Origin: Desulfobulbaceae bacterium
Lineage (GTDB): Bacteria > Desulfobacterota > Desulfobulbia > Desulfobulbales > Desulfurivibrionaceae
DNA length: 5,800 nucleotides
Direction of reading: 5' to 3'
Assembly: GCA_003557565.1 (NCBI GenBank)
Contig: PWOG01000080.1
Coordinates: forward strand, 1-5,800
Part shown: positions 1 through 4,983 of the stretch, in pieces
How positions within the stretch are numbered: position 1 is the stretch's first letter
How the letters are laid out: each line of letters opens with the position of its first letter
The notes under the pieces: generated by a model
Seen by the model: the letters and a program-made list of their open reading frames with translations, nothing else
What the model was told of the DNA's origin: nothing
The model's database searches: none
Program-made: the position numbers and the translations under genes

Positions 1-554
1 CCATCAAATCGGCGGAGAAGGTCTATCCGTATTCCACCGCTGCCTTTAATGCACCGGAGCCGGCGACACTGCCGCCCCAGGCATCCTCAGAAATGTATTA
101 TCATATCCCCGCCTATCTTCTGCACCGGGACAAGCTCGACGACCTGGAAGCCACTTACCACAGGGCCATGTCCCCGGAGAACAAGTTTGAAATGAATGAC
201 AATGGTTGGAACTTTTACGTAGTCACCAGCAGTTACCGGTTTCCGGGGCGCAACGACGCGGTAGGAGGCGCCCCCGATAGTCGACACCTGTATGGCGATG
301 CTCTTGACCTGCAGGTTCAATTCCGGACTTGGGATGGTCCCATCCACGAGTACGAGGATCTCGAGCCATTGGAAGGCAAGTACGAAGGGGACCACGCTCG
401 CAGCCTCGGCCATTTCGTGTGCATCGACACCGAAGCCTCACACCTGGGTGTATACGGTAAAGACCGTCGTCGAATCCACATCGATTGGCGGGGTGTTCCG
501 GAGGATGCCGAAGAACAGGAAGAGTGTATCGAATTCCAAACAGGCAGTTCATAA
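1..554 (+). CDS. M15A-family zinc D,D-peptidase-like protein, 3' part only (5' end outside window)
   Basis: The reading frame is open from the left edge (first full codon at position 3), through a Pro/Ala-rich stretch, to the TAA at 552-554, so the gene begins upstream. An ATG at 93 is in frame but has no convincing ribosome binding site, so I read it as internal. Counting from that Met, the segment S47-Y-R-F-P, G58-G-A-P-D-S-R-H65 and G68-D-A-L-D72 matches the core of peptidase family M15A (Peptidase_M15_3; hedgehog/DD-peptidase fold). H129-I-D in RRRIHIDWRG supplies the third zinc ligand, so the zinc triad would be H65, D72 and H129. Family members cleave peptide crosslinks or D-Ala-containing stem peptides of peptidoglycan; that role here is inferred. 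About 56 residues, many acidic, separate D72 from H129, which looks longer than usual. The signal peptide, if any, is not visible. The next gene starts 15 bases downstream, suggesting an operon. Confidence 0.8.
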   Translation, partial: IKSAEKVYPYSTAAFNAPEPATLPPQASSEMYYHIPAYLLHRDKLDDLEATYHRAMSPENKFEMNDNGWNFYVVTSSYRFPGRNDAVGGAPDSRHLYGDALDLQVQFRTWDGPIHEYEDLEPLEGKYEGDHARSLGHFVCIDTEASHLGVYGKDRRRIHIDWRGVPEDAEEQEECIEFQTGSS

Positions 555-569
555 CCACCGGAGGTAAGT

Positions 570-1664
570 ATGCGCTTCAACCTCGTCCCCCTGATCGCCA
601 TCTTTTTCGGTCTTGCGGCGCTGGCCGTCCAGGCCGCCCAGGCCGGACCCAGTGCCCCCGAGATCTCCCGGCAACTCCGGGAAGTGCCCCCGGAGGAACA
701 CCAGCCCATCTACCGGCAGCTCCTCGAGGAGCCGGAACTGCTCGATCATCCCCGTGTGCGCCGGGAGATCGTGCGGCTTGCGGACGAGGTCTGGTTCCAC
801 CGTTATGTCCGGGGCAACTCCAGCTCCGATGACGACGTCGAACCGCTTGAGATCGAGCTGGACAAAGATCCCTGGAACCGCTGGAGCGACGATTATCACG
901 AGGAGATCAACAATCTCCGCGAGCGCGTGGAAGAAGGGGGGTACGACAACATTACCTTCGAAGAAATGATGCGCCTTGATGATATCTACTTCCGGAAAGC
1001 CAAGATTCTCCGGCGGATTTACAACGACTTCCGTCAAGTGGCCTTCTCCCTGGAGGGCGAGGATGCGGTGGAAACCTGGGTCAAGCTGGTGCCCGGCAGC
1101 CCGGTGTTGAGCAACCCGCGCCATATCACCCGCCGCATCAAGATCAGCGGTATCCCGGTATGGGAGGTCTTCCTGCGCGAGGCTGGCTATCACGATGAGG
1201 ACAACCTGATTTTTCGCCGCCACACGCCCACCCACAACTTCATGGTGCCGCTCTACGAGGGCTGGCGCTACCACCGGGAACGGATGCCCGAAGAATTGAA
1301 GGAAGATATCGAGGACTTTGCCTGGCGGGCGTTGGAGGAGGAGCAGCCGCTGGCCCTGCTCAAGGTGGTTGCCGGGGCTATCCTGCTGGATCTGGGCTAC
1401 CCCTACGAGGAGATCGAGCAGCGCCTGGTCCACCCTGACCGTCCCCACAAGCAGGGCAGCGGGGTTACTCCGGGCGAGGAGTTGCGCGAGTTGGTGCTGG
1501 AGCGGATGGTCGACGCCCGGGAGGGCTATCCCCAGATTGAGGTGGGCGACCCGGCCACGGGCCCGCTGACCCGCTCCGAGTGCAAGGACAACGGCTGGGA
1601 GCTGTTCGGCTTCCGCAACCAGGGCCAGTGCATCCGTTCCCTCAAGGCCGGTGACGGCGATTGA
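570..1664 (+). CDS. Secreted protein of unknown function with C-terminal two-cysteine motif
   Basis: The start is well supported: GGAGG at 560-564 lies 5 bases before the ATG. The 364-residue product opens with a signal peptide: MRFN, a hydrophobic core, then an AQA signal peptidase I site near residue 25. The mature part is rich in Glu, Asp, Arg and aromatic residues and looks mostly helical. There is one internal hydrophobic stretch (about residues 263-275, LALLKVVAGAILLDL), probably a buried helix rather than a membrane anchor. The only two cysteines, C338 and C354, lie in ECKDNGWELFGFRNQGQC. This resembles a short Cys-GW-FGF-NQGQC motif I recall at the C-termini of many unrelated secreted bacterial proteins; in the periplasm the pair would be expected to form a disulfide. 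I recognise no enzymatic domain. It follows the M15A peptidase gene closely and may act with it in the cell envelope, which is inference. Confidence 0.85.
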   Translation: MRFNLVPLIAIFFGLAALAVQAAQAGPSAPEISRQLREVPPEEHQPIYRQLLEEPELLDHPRVRREIVRLADEVWFHRYVRGNSSSDDDVEPLEIELDKDPWNRWSDDYHEEINNLRERVEEGGYDNITFEEMMRLDDIYFRKAKILRRIYNDFRQVAFSLEGEDAVETWVKLVPGSPVLSNPRHITRRIKISGIPVWEVFLREAGYHDEDNLIFRRHTPTHNFMVPLYEGWRYHRERMPEELKEDIEDFAWRALEEEQPLALLKVVAGAILLDLGYPYEEIEQRLVHPDRPHKQGSGVTPGEELRELVLERMVDAREGYPQIEVGDPATGPLTRSECKDNGWELFGFRNQGQCIRSLKAGDGD

Positions 1665-1702
1665 GTGATGGAAAAAGGCCAGTGGGCGACCGGATCGCAA
1701 CC

Positions 1703-2659
1703 TTAACCTCCTCTTTTTCTCTCCCTGCTGTCCAGGTACCTTTTGAGCGCCTCTTCCGACGACAACCAGTTGCGCCTCTCCTTATGGGCTTCAAGCTTGC
1801 CGGTGCGGGCCAACAGATTGAGATACTTGGGAGAAAACGGTGAGAGCTTGGCAAGCTCGGCTAAAGGGATGAAACGTTCCCCGGCCTTCCGGGCCGGGGT
1901 GAGCACTTTAAGATAGATATCGAGTGATCGAAGAACCGCCTGGGCAATGAAGCGCACGAAGGGGCCATGATTATCCCGGTCGGCCTCGGTCAGGGTCCGG
2001 TAGTATTTTTTTCGATCGGTTTTCAGGATAACCACCAAGGGGAAACCGGCCTGCATCAAGACAACATTCATGACCAGCCTGGAGGTCCGGCCGTTGCCGT
2101 CAAAAAAAGGATGAATGTGGGCAAGCCGGTGGTGCAACAAGGCCGCCAGCTCAACCGGGTGCAGAACCTTCCTGTTTCGCCGTACCCAAACGACCAGTTC
2201 CCGCATCAACCGGGGAACCTCCATTGCTTCGGGCGGCTGATGATCGGCCCCGCCGATGATTACGTTGCTGTTCCGGTACCGGCCGGACCATTCTTTATCA
2301 AGATCGCGCATCACAATCCGATTGAACTCCCTGATCAGGCGCTCCGAGAAAGTGGCGCTCCGGCCCTTGGCCACTAATTCGTACAAATACTCCAGGGCTT
2401 CAGTGTGACTTTTCGCCTCAAGGTGGTCCTTGAGCGGCTTACCTTTGATGGTCAGACCTTCGCTTATGACCAGAAAAGTTTCCTTGAGTGTAAGGCTGTT
2501 CCCCTCAATGGCGTTGGAATTGTAAGTCATTTCCAAGCCGAACTGTTCCTTAAGCTTTCGAACCGCCGCCTCGGGGAAAGGTCGACAGGAATTCAACAGG
2601 GATAATTTCTCGTCCAGACGGTTTGTTACTTGTGAGTCCAAATACAGCATTGGCGCCAC
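1703..2659 (-). CDS. Fic family protein (probable AMPylase), class II, with C-terminal helix-turn-helix
   Basis: The 318-residue product carries the full Fic motif HPFFDGNGRTSR at residues 183-194, with catalytic H183, D187 and R191. Fic enzymes usually transfer AMP from ATP to a hydroxyl side chain of a target protein. Residues 48-53 (SNAIEG) fit the inhibitory motif (S/T)xxxE(G/N), with E52 as the inhibitory glutamate. Because it lies N-terminal to the Fic core on the same chain, this is a class II, self-inhibited Fic. Residues about 263-311 (FIPLAELAKLSPFSPKYLNLLARTG and on to W298 and the E302-Y308 helix) look like a MerR/excisionase-type helix-turn-helix. The target is unknown and no antitoxin gene is adjacent. 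The frame begins at a GTG (2659); an ATG at 2650 (residue 4) is an alternative. AAGAG lies 3 bases before the GTG and 12 before the ATG, so neither is ideal. A TAA two codons above the GTG excludes a longer protein. It is convergent with the secreted-protein gene, 38 bases apart. Confidence 0.93.
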   Translation of the reverse strand: MAPMLYLDSQVTNRLDEKLSLLNSCRPFPEAAVRKLKEQFGLEMTYNSNAIEGNSLTLKETFLVISEGLTIKGKPLKDHLEAKSHTEALEYLYELVAKGRSATFSERLIREFNRIVMRDLDKEWSGRYRNSNVIIGGADHQPPEAMEVPRLMRELVVWVRRNRKVLHPVELAALLHHRLAHIHPFFDGNGRTSRLVMNVVLMQAGFPLVVILKTDRKKYYRTLTEADRDNHGPFVRFIAQAVLRSLDIYLKVLTPARKAGERFIPLAELAKLSPFSPKYLNLLARTGKLEAHKERRNWLSSEEALKRYLDSRERKRGG

Positions 2660-2664
2660 CAGCT

Positions 2665-2707
2665 CTTAATATGGTTTGTTGAGTTTCTTGCACCATACCA
2701 TATTAAG
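2665..2707. promoter_or_regulatory. Perfect 11-base inverted repeat, candidate operator for fic
   Basis: CTTAATATGGT (2665-2675) and ACCATATTAAG (2697-2707) are exact reverse complements separated by 21 bases. The half-site centres are 32 bases apart, close to three helical turns, so a dimeric regulator could bind one DNA face. The inner part of the right half is repeated (ACCAT at 2692-2696 and 2697-2701). The repeat overlaps the inferred -10 element, and its near half ends 5 bases before the GTG. The Fic protein's own helix-turn-helix is the obvious candidate binder, by inference. A cruciform or RNA hairpin is less likely, given the long loop. Confidence 0.5.
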
Positions 2708-2720
2708 GGTCTTGCGCCAA
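2692..2720 (-). promoter_or_regulatory. Putative sigma-70 promoter of the fic gene
   Basis: Read on the minus strand, TTGGCG (2720-2715) is followed by a 17-base spacer and TATGGT (2697-2692). Each hexamer matches 4 of 6 consensus positions, and spacing is optimal. Transcription would start near 2685, about 26 bases above the GTG. The inverted repeat at 2665-2707 overlaps the spacer, the -10 element and the leader. Prediction by eye only. Confidence 0.4.
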
Positions 2721-2763
2721 CCGGGGCTTTCGTAGCCAACCCAATATAGAGTATCTCCGTGTG

Positions 2764-2904
2764 TCACGGCACGATGACGACCAGGCGATCGGTATCCCGG
2801 GCCGTTTTGCCATCATTGCGAACTCCTTCGATGGACAGCACCAGGGTGTTACTGCCTGTCAAGTGGATTACCGATTCGTTGCGCAGGTCAAAAACAAAGT
2901 CAAG
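2764..2904 (-). pseudogene. Remnant: C-terminal fragment of an unidentified protein
   Basis: On the minus strand 46 sense codons run to the TGA at 2766-2764, with product start LDFVFDLRNESVIHL and end TARDTDRLVVIVP. Codon choice is gene-like (many GC-ending codons: CTG, ATC, GTC, GAC, CGC), and the alternating hydrophobic pattern suggests the last strands of a beta-sandwich or Ig-like extracellular domain. Directly upstream in frame are TAA (2907-2905) and TAG, and there is no ATG or plausible start with a ribosome binding site at its head. The simplest reading is the tail of a gene whose 5' part was replaced by the hairpin-rich sequence that follows. I do not recognise the family. It could also be a chance open stretch, but its composition argues against that. 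Confidence 0.4.
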
Positions 2905-3020
2905 TTACTAATTTTTTGCCAGGAGTCTCTTCAGGGGGTAGTGCAGATGAAGAGCCGTTTTTCGGTTAATTCACCTCAGGGCGTCCACCAGGCCGGCCGT
3001 TGCAGTGTCAATTCGGTTAA

Positions 3021-3054
3021 ATTGTCCCGGAGAGAGGGGTTACTCCTTGACAAT
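3021..3054. repeat. Two-tier hairpin
   Basis: ATTGTC (3021-3026) pairs exactly with GACAAT (3049-3054). After a CC/TT internal loop, GGAG (3029-3032) pairs with CTCC (3043-3046), leaving a 10-base loop rich in G. No T-run follows on either strand, so it is not an ordinary terminator. It may be the end of a mobile or repeat element, or a structured RNA segment; I cannot decide. Confidence 0.4.
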
Positions 3055-3127
3055 ACGGGATGATATGCCTATCCTGTCCTCTTTTCTGTTCGCCGGCCCC
3101 TGGGGCATGATACTGGTTAAGATTACC

Positions 3128-3262
3128 GTAAGTGATCACGGGGGCAAAATGGTAAGCGGTCACAGGGTGCCGCAGGTTGTGGTGAGCGGGACGGCGAAGC
3201 GTACCTCTCAGTACGTGAGCCGGCCCGATCGCCGCAAGATGCGGTGCCCTGTGATCGCTTAC
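3128..3262. repeat. REP/BIME-like palindromic repeat cluster, locus 1 (three copies)
   Basis: Core GTAAGCGNTCACAGGG occurs as a degenerate copy at 3128-3146, a fuller copy at 3152-3174 in the same orientation 24 bases further on, and an inverted copy at 3240-3262. The last two are reverse complements at 20 of 23 positions, and the three mismatches would be G-U pairs in RNA, so they can form a long stem. The 65-base interior holds a smaller hairpin, CGTAC (3200-3204) with GTACG (3211-3215). The same family recurs at 5629-5702, outside any gene. Intergenic position, inverted pairing and recurrence are typical of REP/BIME elements, which in other bacteria are spread by RAYT transposases; no RAYT gene is in this window. 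Confidence 0.65.
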
Positions 3263-3361
3263 AGATTACCTCATGGTCTTTGGGGCCGGGCCGGTGGCGA
3301 GCTTTTTTGAGGTTGCCGGAGTGGCGGCCCGATTTCTGTAACCGAATCATTCACCGACTCC

Positions 3362-3559
3362 ATGGAATTGATCTGCGAAAAATACCGGGAAAAAATGCCC
3401 CGAAAGGAGGCGTACTGTCGCCACCCCGGGGAATATTGCAAATTCCGGTCCGCCTGTATCATTCACTTTTTAGGCCAGGAGCGCGGCCGCGACGGTGCTG
3501 CCGAGGCGAAAGAGACCGGCGGGTCCGTGGATGACAAGACCGACGGTCGTAACCAGTGA
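3362..3559 (+). CDS. Small four-cysteine protein of unknown function, upstream of hisI
   Basis: The 65-residue frame has gene-like codon use. The N-terminal half has four cysteines, C5, C19, C26 and C32, in the order C-x13-C-x6-C-x5-C, with the dense segment AYCRHPGEYCKFRSACIIHFL (split here as residues 18-38). The tail from about residue 40 is charged, Gly-rich and probably disordered. Four cysteines plus H21 and H36 could bind zinc or an iron-sulfur cluster; that is inference. No signal peptide or membrane segment is seen, so it is probably cytoplasmic. The stop lies 17 bases before the hisI ATG, so the two are likely co-transcribed. The ATG at 3362 has no clear ribosome binding site, and no other start is in frame below the TGA at 3308, which lowers certainty. 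I have a vague memory of similar short proteins in deltaproteobacteria but cannot name a family. Confidence 0.6.
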   Translation: MELICEKYREKMPRKEAYCRHPGEYCKFRSACIIHFLGQERGRDGAAEAKETGGSVDDKTDGRNQ

Positions 3560-3562
3560 ACA

Positions 3563-3567
3563 AAGGA
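3563..3567 (+). promoter_or_regulatory. Ribosome binding site that decides the hisI start
   Basis: AAGGA at 3563-3567 lies 9 bases before the ATG at 3577. An in-frame GTG at 3556 lies upstream of this site and overlaps the stop of the preceding gene, so translation from it would make the site useless. The ATG is preferred. Confidence 0.6.
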
Positions 3568-3576
3568 ACAACAGCG

Positions 3577-3957
3577 ATGCTTGATTTCAGCAAAGGAGAG
3601 CAGGGGTTGCTGCCGGCCATCGTCCAGGATCATGCCAGCGGCGAAGTGCTGATGCTGGCTTATATCAACGAGGAGGCCTGGCGGCGGACCATTGAAACCG
3701 GCAAGGCCCATTATTGGAGCCGGTCGCGCCACAAGATCTGGCTCAAGGGCGAAAGTTCCGGCCATGTGCAGCTGATCCGGGAGATCCGGGTGGATTGCGA
3801 CGCCGACACGGTGGTCTTCAAGGTTGAGCAGCTGGGTGCGGCGGCCTGCCATACCGGCCACCGCAGCTGCTTTTATCGGCGGCTGACCGCCGACGGCCAG
3901 GAGCTTGAATCTACCGAAACCCCGGTTTTTGATCCCGCGGAGGTCTATAAAAAATGA
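3577..3957 (+). CDS. hisI: Phosphoribosyl-AMP cyclohydrolase
   Basis: HisI opens the adenine ring of phosphoribosyl-AMP to give ProFAR, the third step of histidine biosynthesis, in the cytoplasm. The 126-residue product has the family hallmarks: LMLAYIN near residues 25-31, HYWSRSR (45-51), the magnesium-binding DCDAD (73-77, with D73, D75 and D77) and the zinc cysteines C74, C91 and C98 in ACHTGHRSCF. This is the single-domain form: no HisE pyrophosphohydrolase domain follows, so that activity must be encoded elsewhere. Start ATG chosen for its AAGGA site; a GTG seven codons upstream would give 133 residues. The gene overlaps hisG by ATGA, implying translational coupling, and probably shares a transcript with the four-cysteine gene upstream. 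All metal ligands are intact and the length is normal. Confidence 0.96.
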   Translation: MLDFSKGEQGLLPAIVQDHASGEVLMLAYINEEAWRRTIETGKAHYWSRSRHKIWLKGESSGHVQLIREIRVDCDADTVVFKVEQLGAAACHTGHRSCFYRRLTADGQELESTETPVFDPAEVYKK

Positions 3958-4826
3958 AACAGTTGAAGCTGGGTATACCTAAAGGCAGCCTGGAGAAGGC
4001 GACCATCGATCTTTTTGCCAAGTCGGGCTGGCAGATCAAGCTCTCTTCGCGCAACTATTTTCCCGAAGTGGACGACCCGGAGCTGGCCTGTTCCATCTGC
4101 CGCCCCCAGGAGATGTCGATGTATATCGAAAAAGAGGTTCTGGACGCCGGCATCACCGGCAAGGACTGGACACTGGAGAACCGCTCCGACGTGGTGGTGG
4201 TGGCCGACCTGGTTTACTCCAAGGTCAGTCGCAAGCCCACCCGCTGGGTGCTGGCCGTACCCGGAGATTCCCCGGTGAAGCGCCCCGAGGACCTGGAAGG
4301 CAAGAAGATCGCCACCGAACTGGTCAATTTCACCAGGGAGTATTTCGCCTCCCGCAATATCAACGTGGATATCTCCTTTTCCTGGGGGGCCACTGAGGCC
4401 AAAGTGGTCTCCGGTCTGGCCGATGCCATCGTCGAGGTCACCGAGACCGAAAGTACCATCCGGGCCCACGGTCTGCGGGTGATCGAGGAACTGATGGCCT
4501 CCAACACCCAGTTCATCGCCAGCAAGACCGCCTGGGCCGATCCCTGGAAGCGGGAGAAGATCGAGAATATCGCCCTGCTGCTTAAGGGGGCGCTGAAGGC
4601 CGACAAGATCGTGGGCCTGAAGATTAACGTGCCCACGGCAAAGCTGGATGCGGTGATAGATATCCTGCCCAGTCTCAACGCCCCCACCGTATCTCCCCTC
4701 TATCATCAGGAATGGTTTTCGGTGGAGACGGTGATCTCCGAGCACGAAGTTCGCGATCTCATTCCCCGCCTGCTCAAAAGCGGCGCCGAGGGGATCATCG
4801 AGTATTCACTGAACAAGGTTATTTAG
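3954..4826 (+). CDS. hisG: ATP phosphoribosyltransferase, long form (HisG_L)
   Basis: HisG joins ATP and PRPP to make phosphoribosyl-ATP, the first committed step of histidine synthesis. At 290 residues this is the long form, which works without HisZ. Residues about 1-212 form the periplasmic-binding-protein-like catalytic domain: LGIPKGSLE at 6-14, GITGKDW at 66-72, the SWGATEAKVV stretch at 143-152 and the PRPP loop region after GLADAIVEVT (154-163). Residues about 217-290 (from VGLKINVP to IIEYSLNKVI) are the ACT-like regulatory domain, at which long-form HisG proteins are normally inhibited by histidine. The start codon overlaps the hisI stop, so translation is probably coupled. One oddity: the PRPP loop reads T165-E-S-T-I, where the usual pattern is T-G-x-T-L, so E166 replaces the common glycine. 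The rest is typical, so I expect an active enzyme. Confidence 0.96.
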   Translation: MKQLKLGIPKGSLEKATIDLFAKSGWQIKLSSRNYFPEVDDPELACSICRPQEMSMYIEKEVLDAGITGKDWTLENRSDVVVVADLVYSKVSRKPTRWVLAVPGDSPVKRPEDLEGKKIATELVNFTREYFASRNINVDISFSWGATEAKVVSGLADAIVEVTETESTIRAHGLRVIEELMASNTQFIASKTAWADPWKREKIENIALLLKGALKADKIVGLKINVPTAKLDAVIDILPSLNAPTVSPLYHQEWFSVETVISEHEVRDLIPRLLKSGAEGIIEYSLNKVI

Positions 4827-4942
4827 CAGGTTGCCGGGAGCCGGCCGGGGCCGGTCCATAATTGATAAGTAAATTGTCGCCGTCGGTGTGTTGCCGTGGG
4901 ACGTGGGGTTTTGGATCCGTGGGGTTCGGGCCTGCGGCTTTT

Positions 4943-4964
4943 ACGGGCTGTAAGCCAACAGCCG
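4943..4964. repeat. Short hairpin repeat, copy 1 (engB leader)
   Basis: Core GGCTGTAARCSAACAGCC: GGCTGT and ACAGCC form a 6-base stem with a 6-base loop, here AAGCCA. The 22-base unit is identical at 20 positions to the copy at 5717-5738. It sits 6 bases before the engB ribosome binding site, so it would lie in the leader RNA if transcription begins upstream. The two differences between copies fall in the loop, which suggests that the stem is conserved. Confidence 0.6.
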
Positions 4965-4970
4965 GGTCGC

Positions 4971-4976
4971 GGGGAG
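4971..4976 (+). promoter_or_regulatory. Ribosome binding site that decides the engB start
   Basis: GGGGAG at 4971-4976 is 1 base before an ATG at 4978 but 7 bases before the in-frame ATG at 4984. Only the second spacing is normal, so translation most likely starts at 4984 and the product lacks the extra Met-Glu. Confidence 0.6.
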
Positions 4977-4983
4977 TATGGAA

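Larger units (their letters stand above)
2660..3361. other. Gene-poor region with fic control sites, a gene remnant and palindromic repeats
   Basis: No intact gene is convincing in these 702 bases. In order they hold the fic promoter and inverted repeat (2665-2720), a near-repeat pair TCTTGCACCA (2686-2695) and TCTTGCGCCA (2710-2719), a short hairpin CCGTG-TGT-CACGG (2757-2769) at the stop of the remnant gene, the remnant itself (2764-2904), and a hairpin at 3021-3054. These are followed by three copies of a palindromic repeat (3128-3262) and about 100 bases that must contain the promoter of the four-cysteine gene. The open frames of 60-100 codons here lack ribosome binding sites and run through hairpins. 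Confidence 0.6.

Noticed and set aside
549..1700. A 383-codon open frame on the minus strand opposite the secreted-protein gene
   Set aside because: The plus-strand frame has a GGAGG site, a signal peptide and natural composition. The antisense frame is a by-product of GC-rich codons and lacks recognisable domains.
1967..2377. A 136-codon open frame on the plus strand inside fic
   Set aside because: It is antisense to the catalytic part of Fic, whose motifs are intact on the minus strand.
2761..3063. A 100-codon GTG-started frame on the plus strand
   Set aside because: There is no ribosome binding site, it is antisense to the gene remnant, and it runs through the 3021-3054 hairpin.
3128..3262. 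CRISPR array
   Set aside because: Copies are few, degenerate and in both orientations, with unequal spacing; they are palindromic repeats, not repeat-spacer units.
3284..3308. GC-rich stretch followed by six T (3303-3308) as a terminator
   Set aside because: The best stem is only about four pairs and is separated from the T-run, and no upstream transcript on this strand is evident.
3337..3342. TGTAAC as a -10 element with TTGCCG (3313-3318) for the four-cysteine gene
   Set aside because: Both hexamers are weak and the spacing is 18; chance matches of this quality are common, so I did not list it as a promoter.
3005..3350. Open frames of 75-101 codons on both strands across the palindromic repeats
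   Set aside because: They translate repeat stems, have no ribosome binding sites and resemble no protein.
3945..4745. A 266-codon open frame on the minus strand opposite hisG
   Set aside because: It is antisense to a clear hisG and has low-complexity, Gly/His-rich composition with no domain.
4841..4854. CCGGCC-GG-GGCCGG stem after hisG as an intrinsic terminator
   Set aside because: The loop is too tight and no T-run follows, so it does not fit a Rho-independent terminator.
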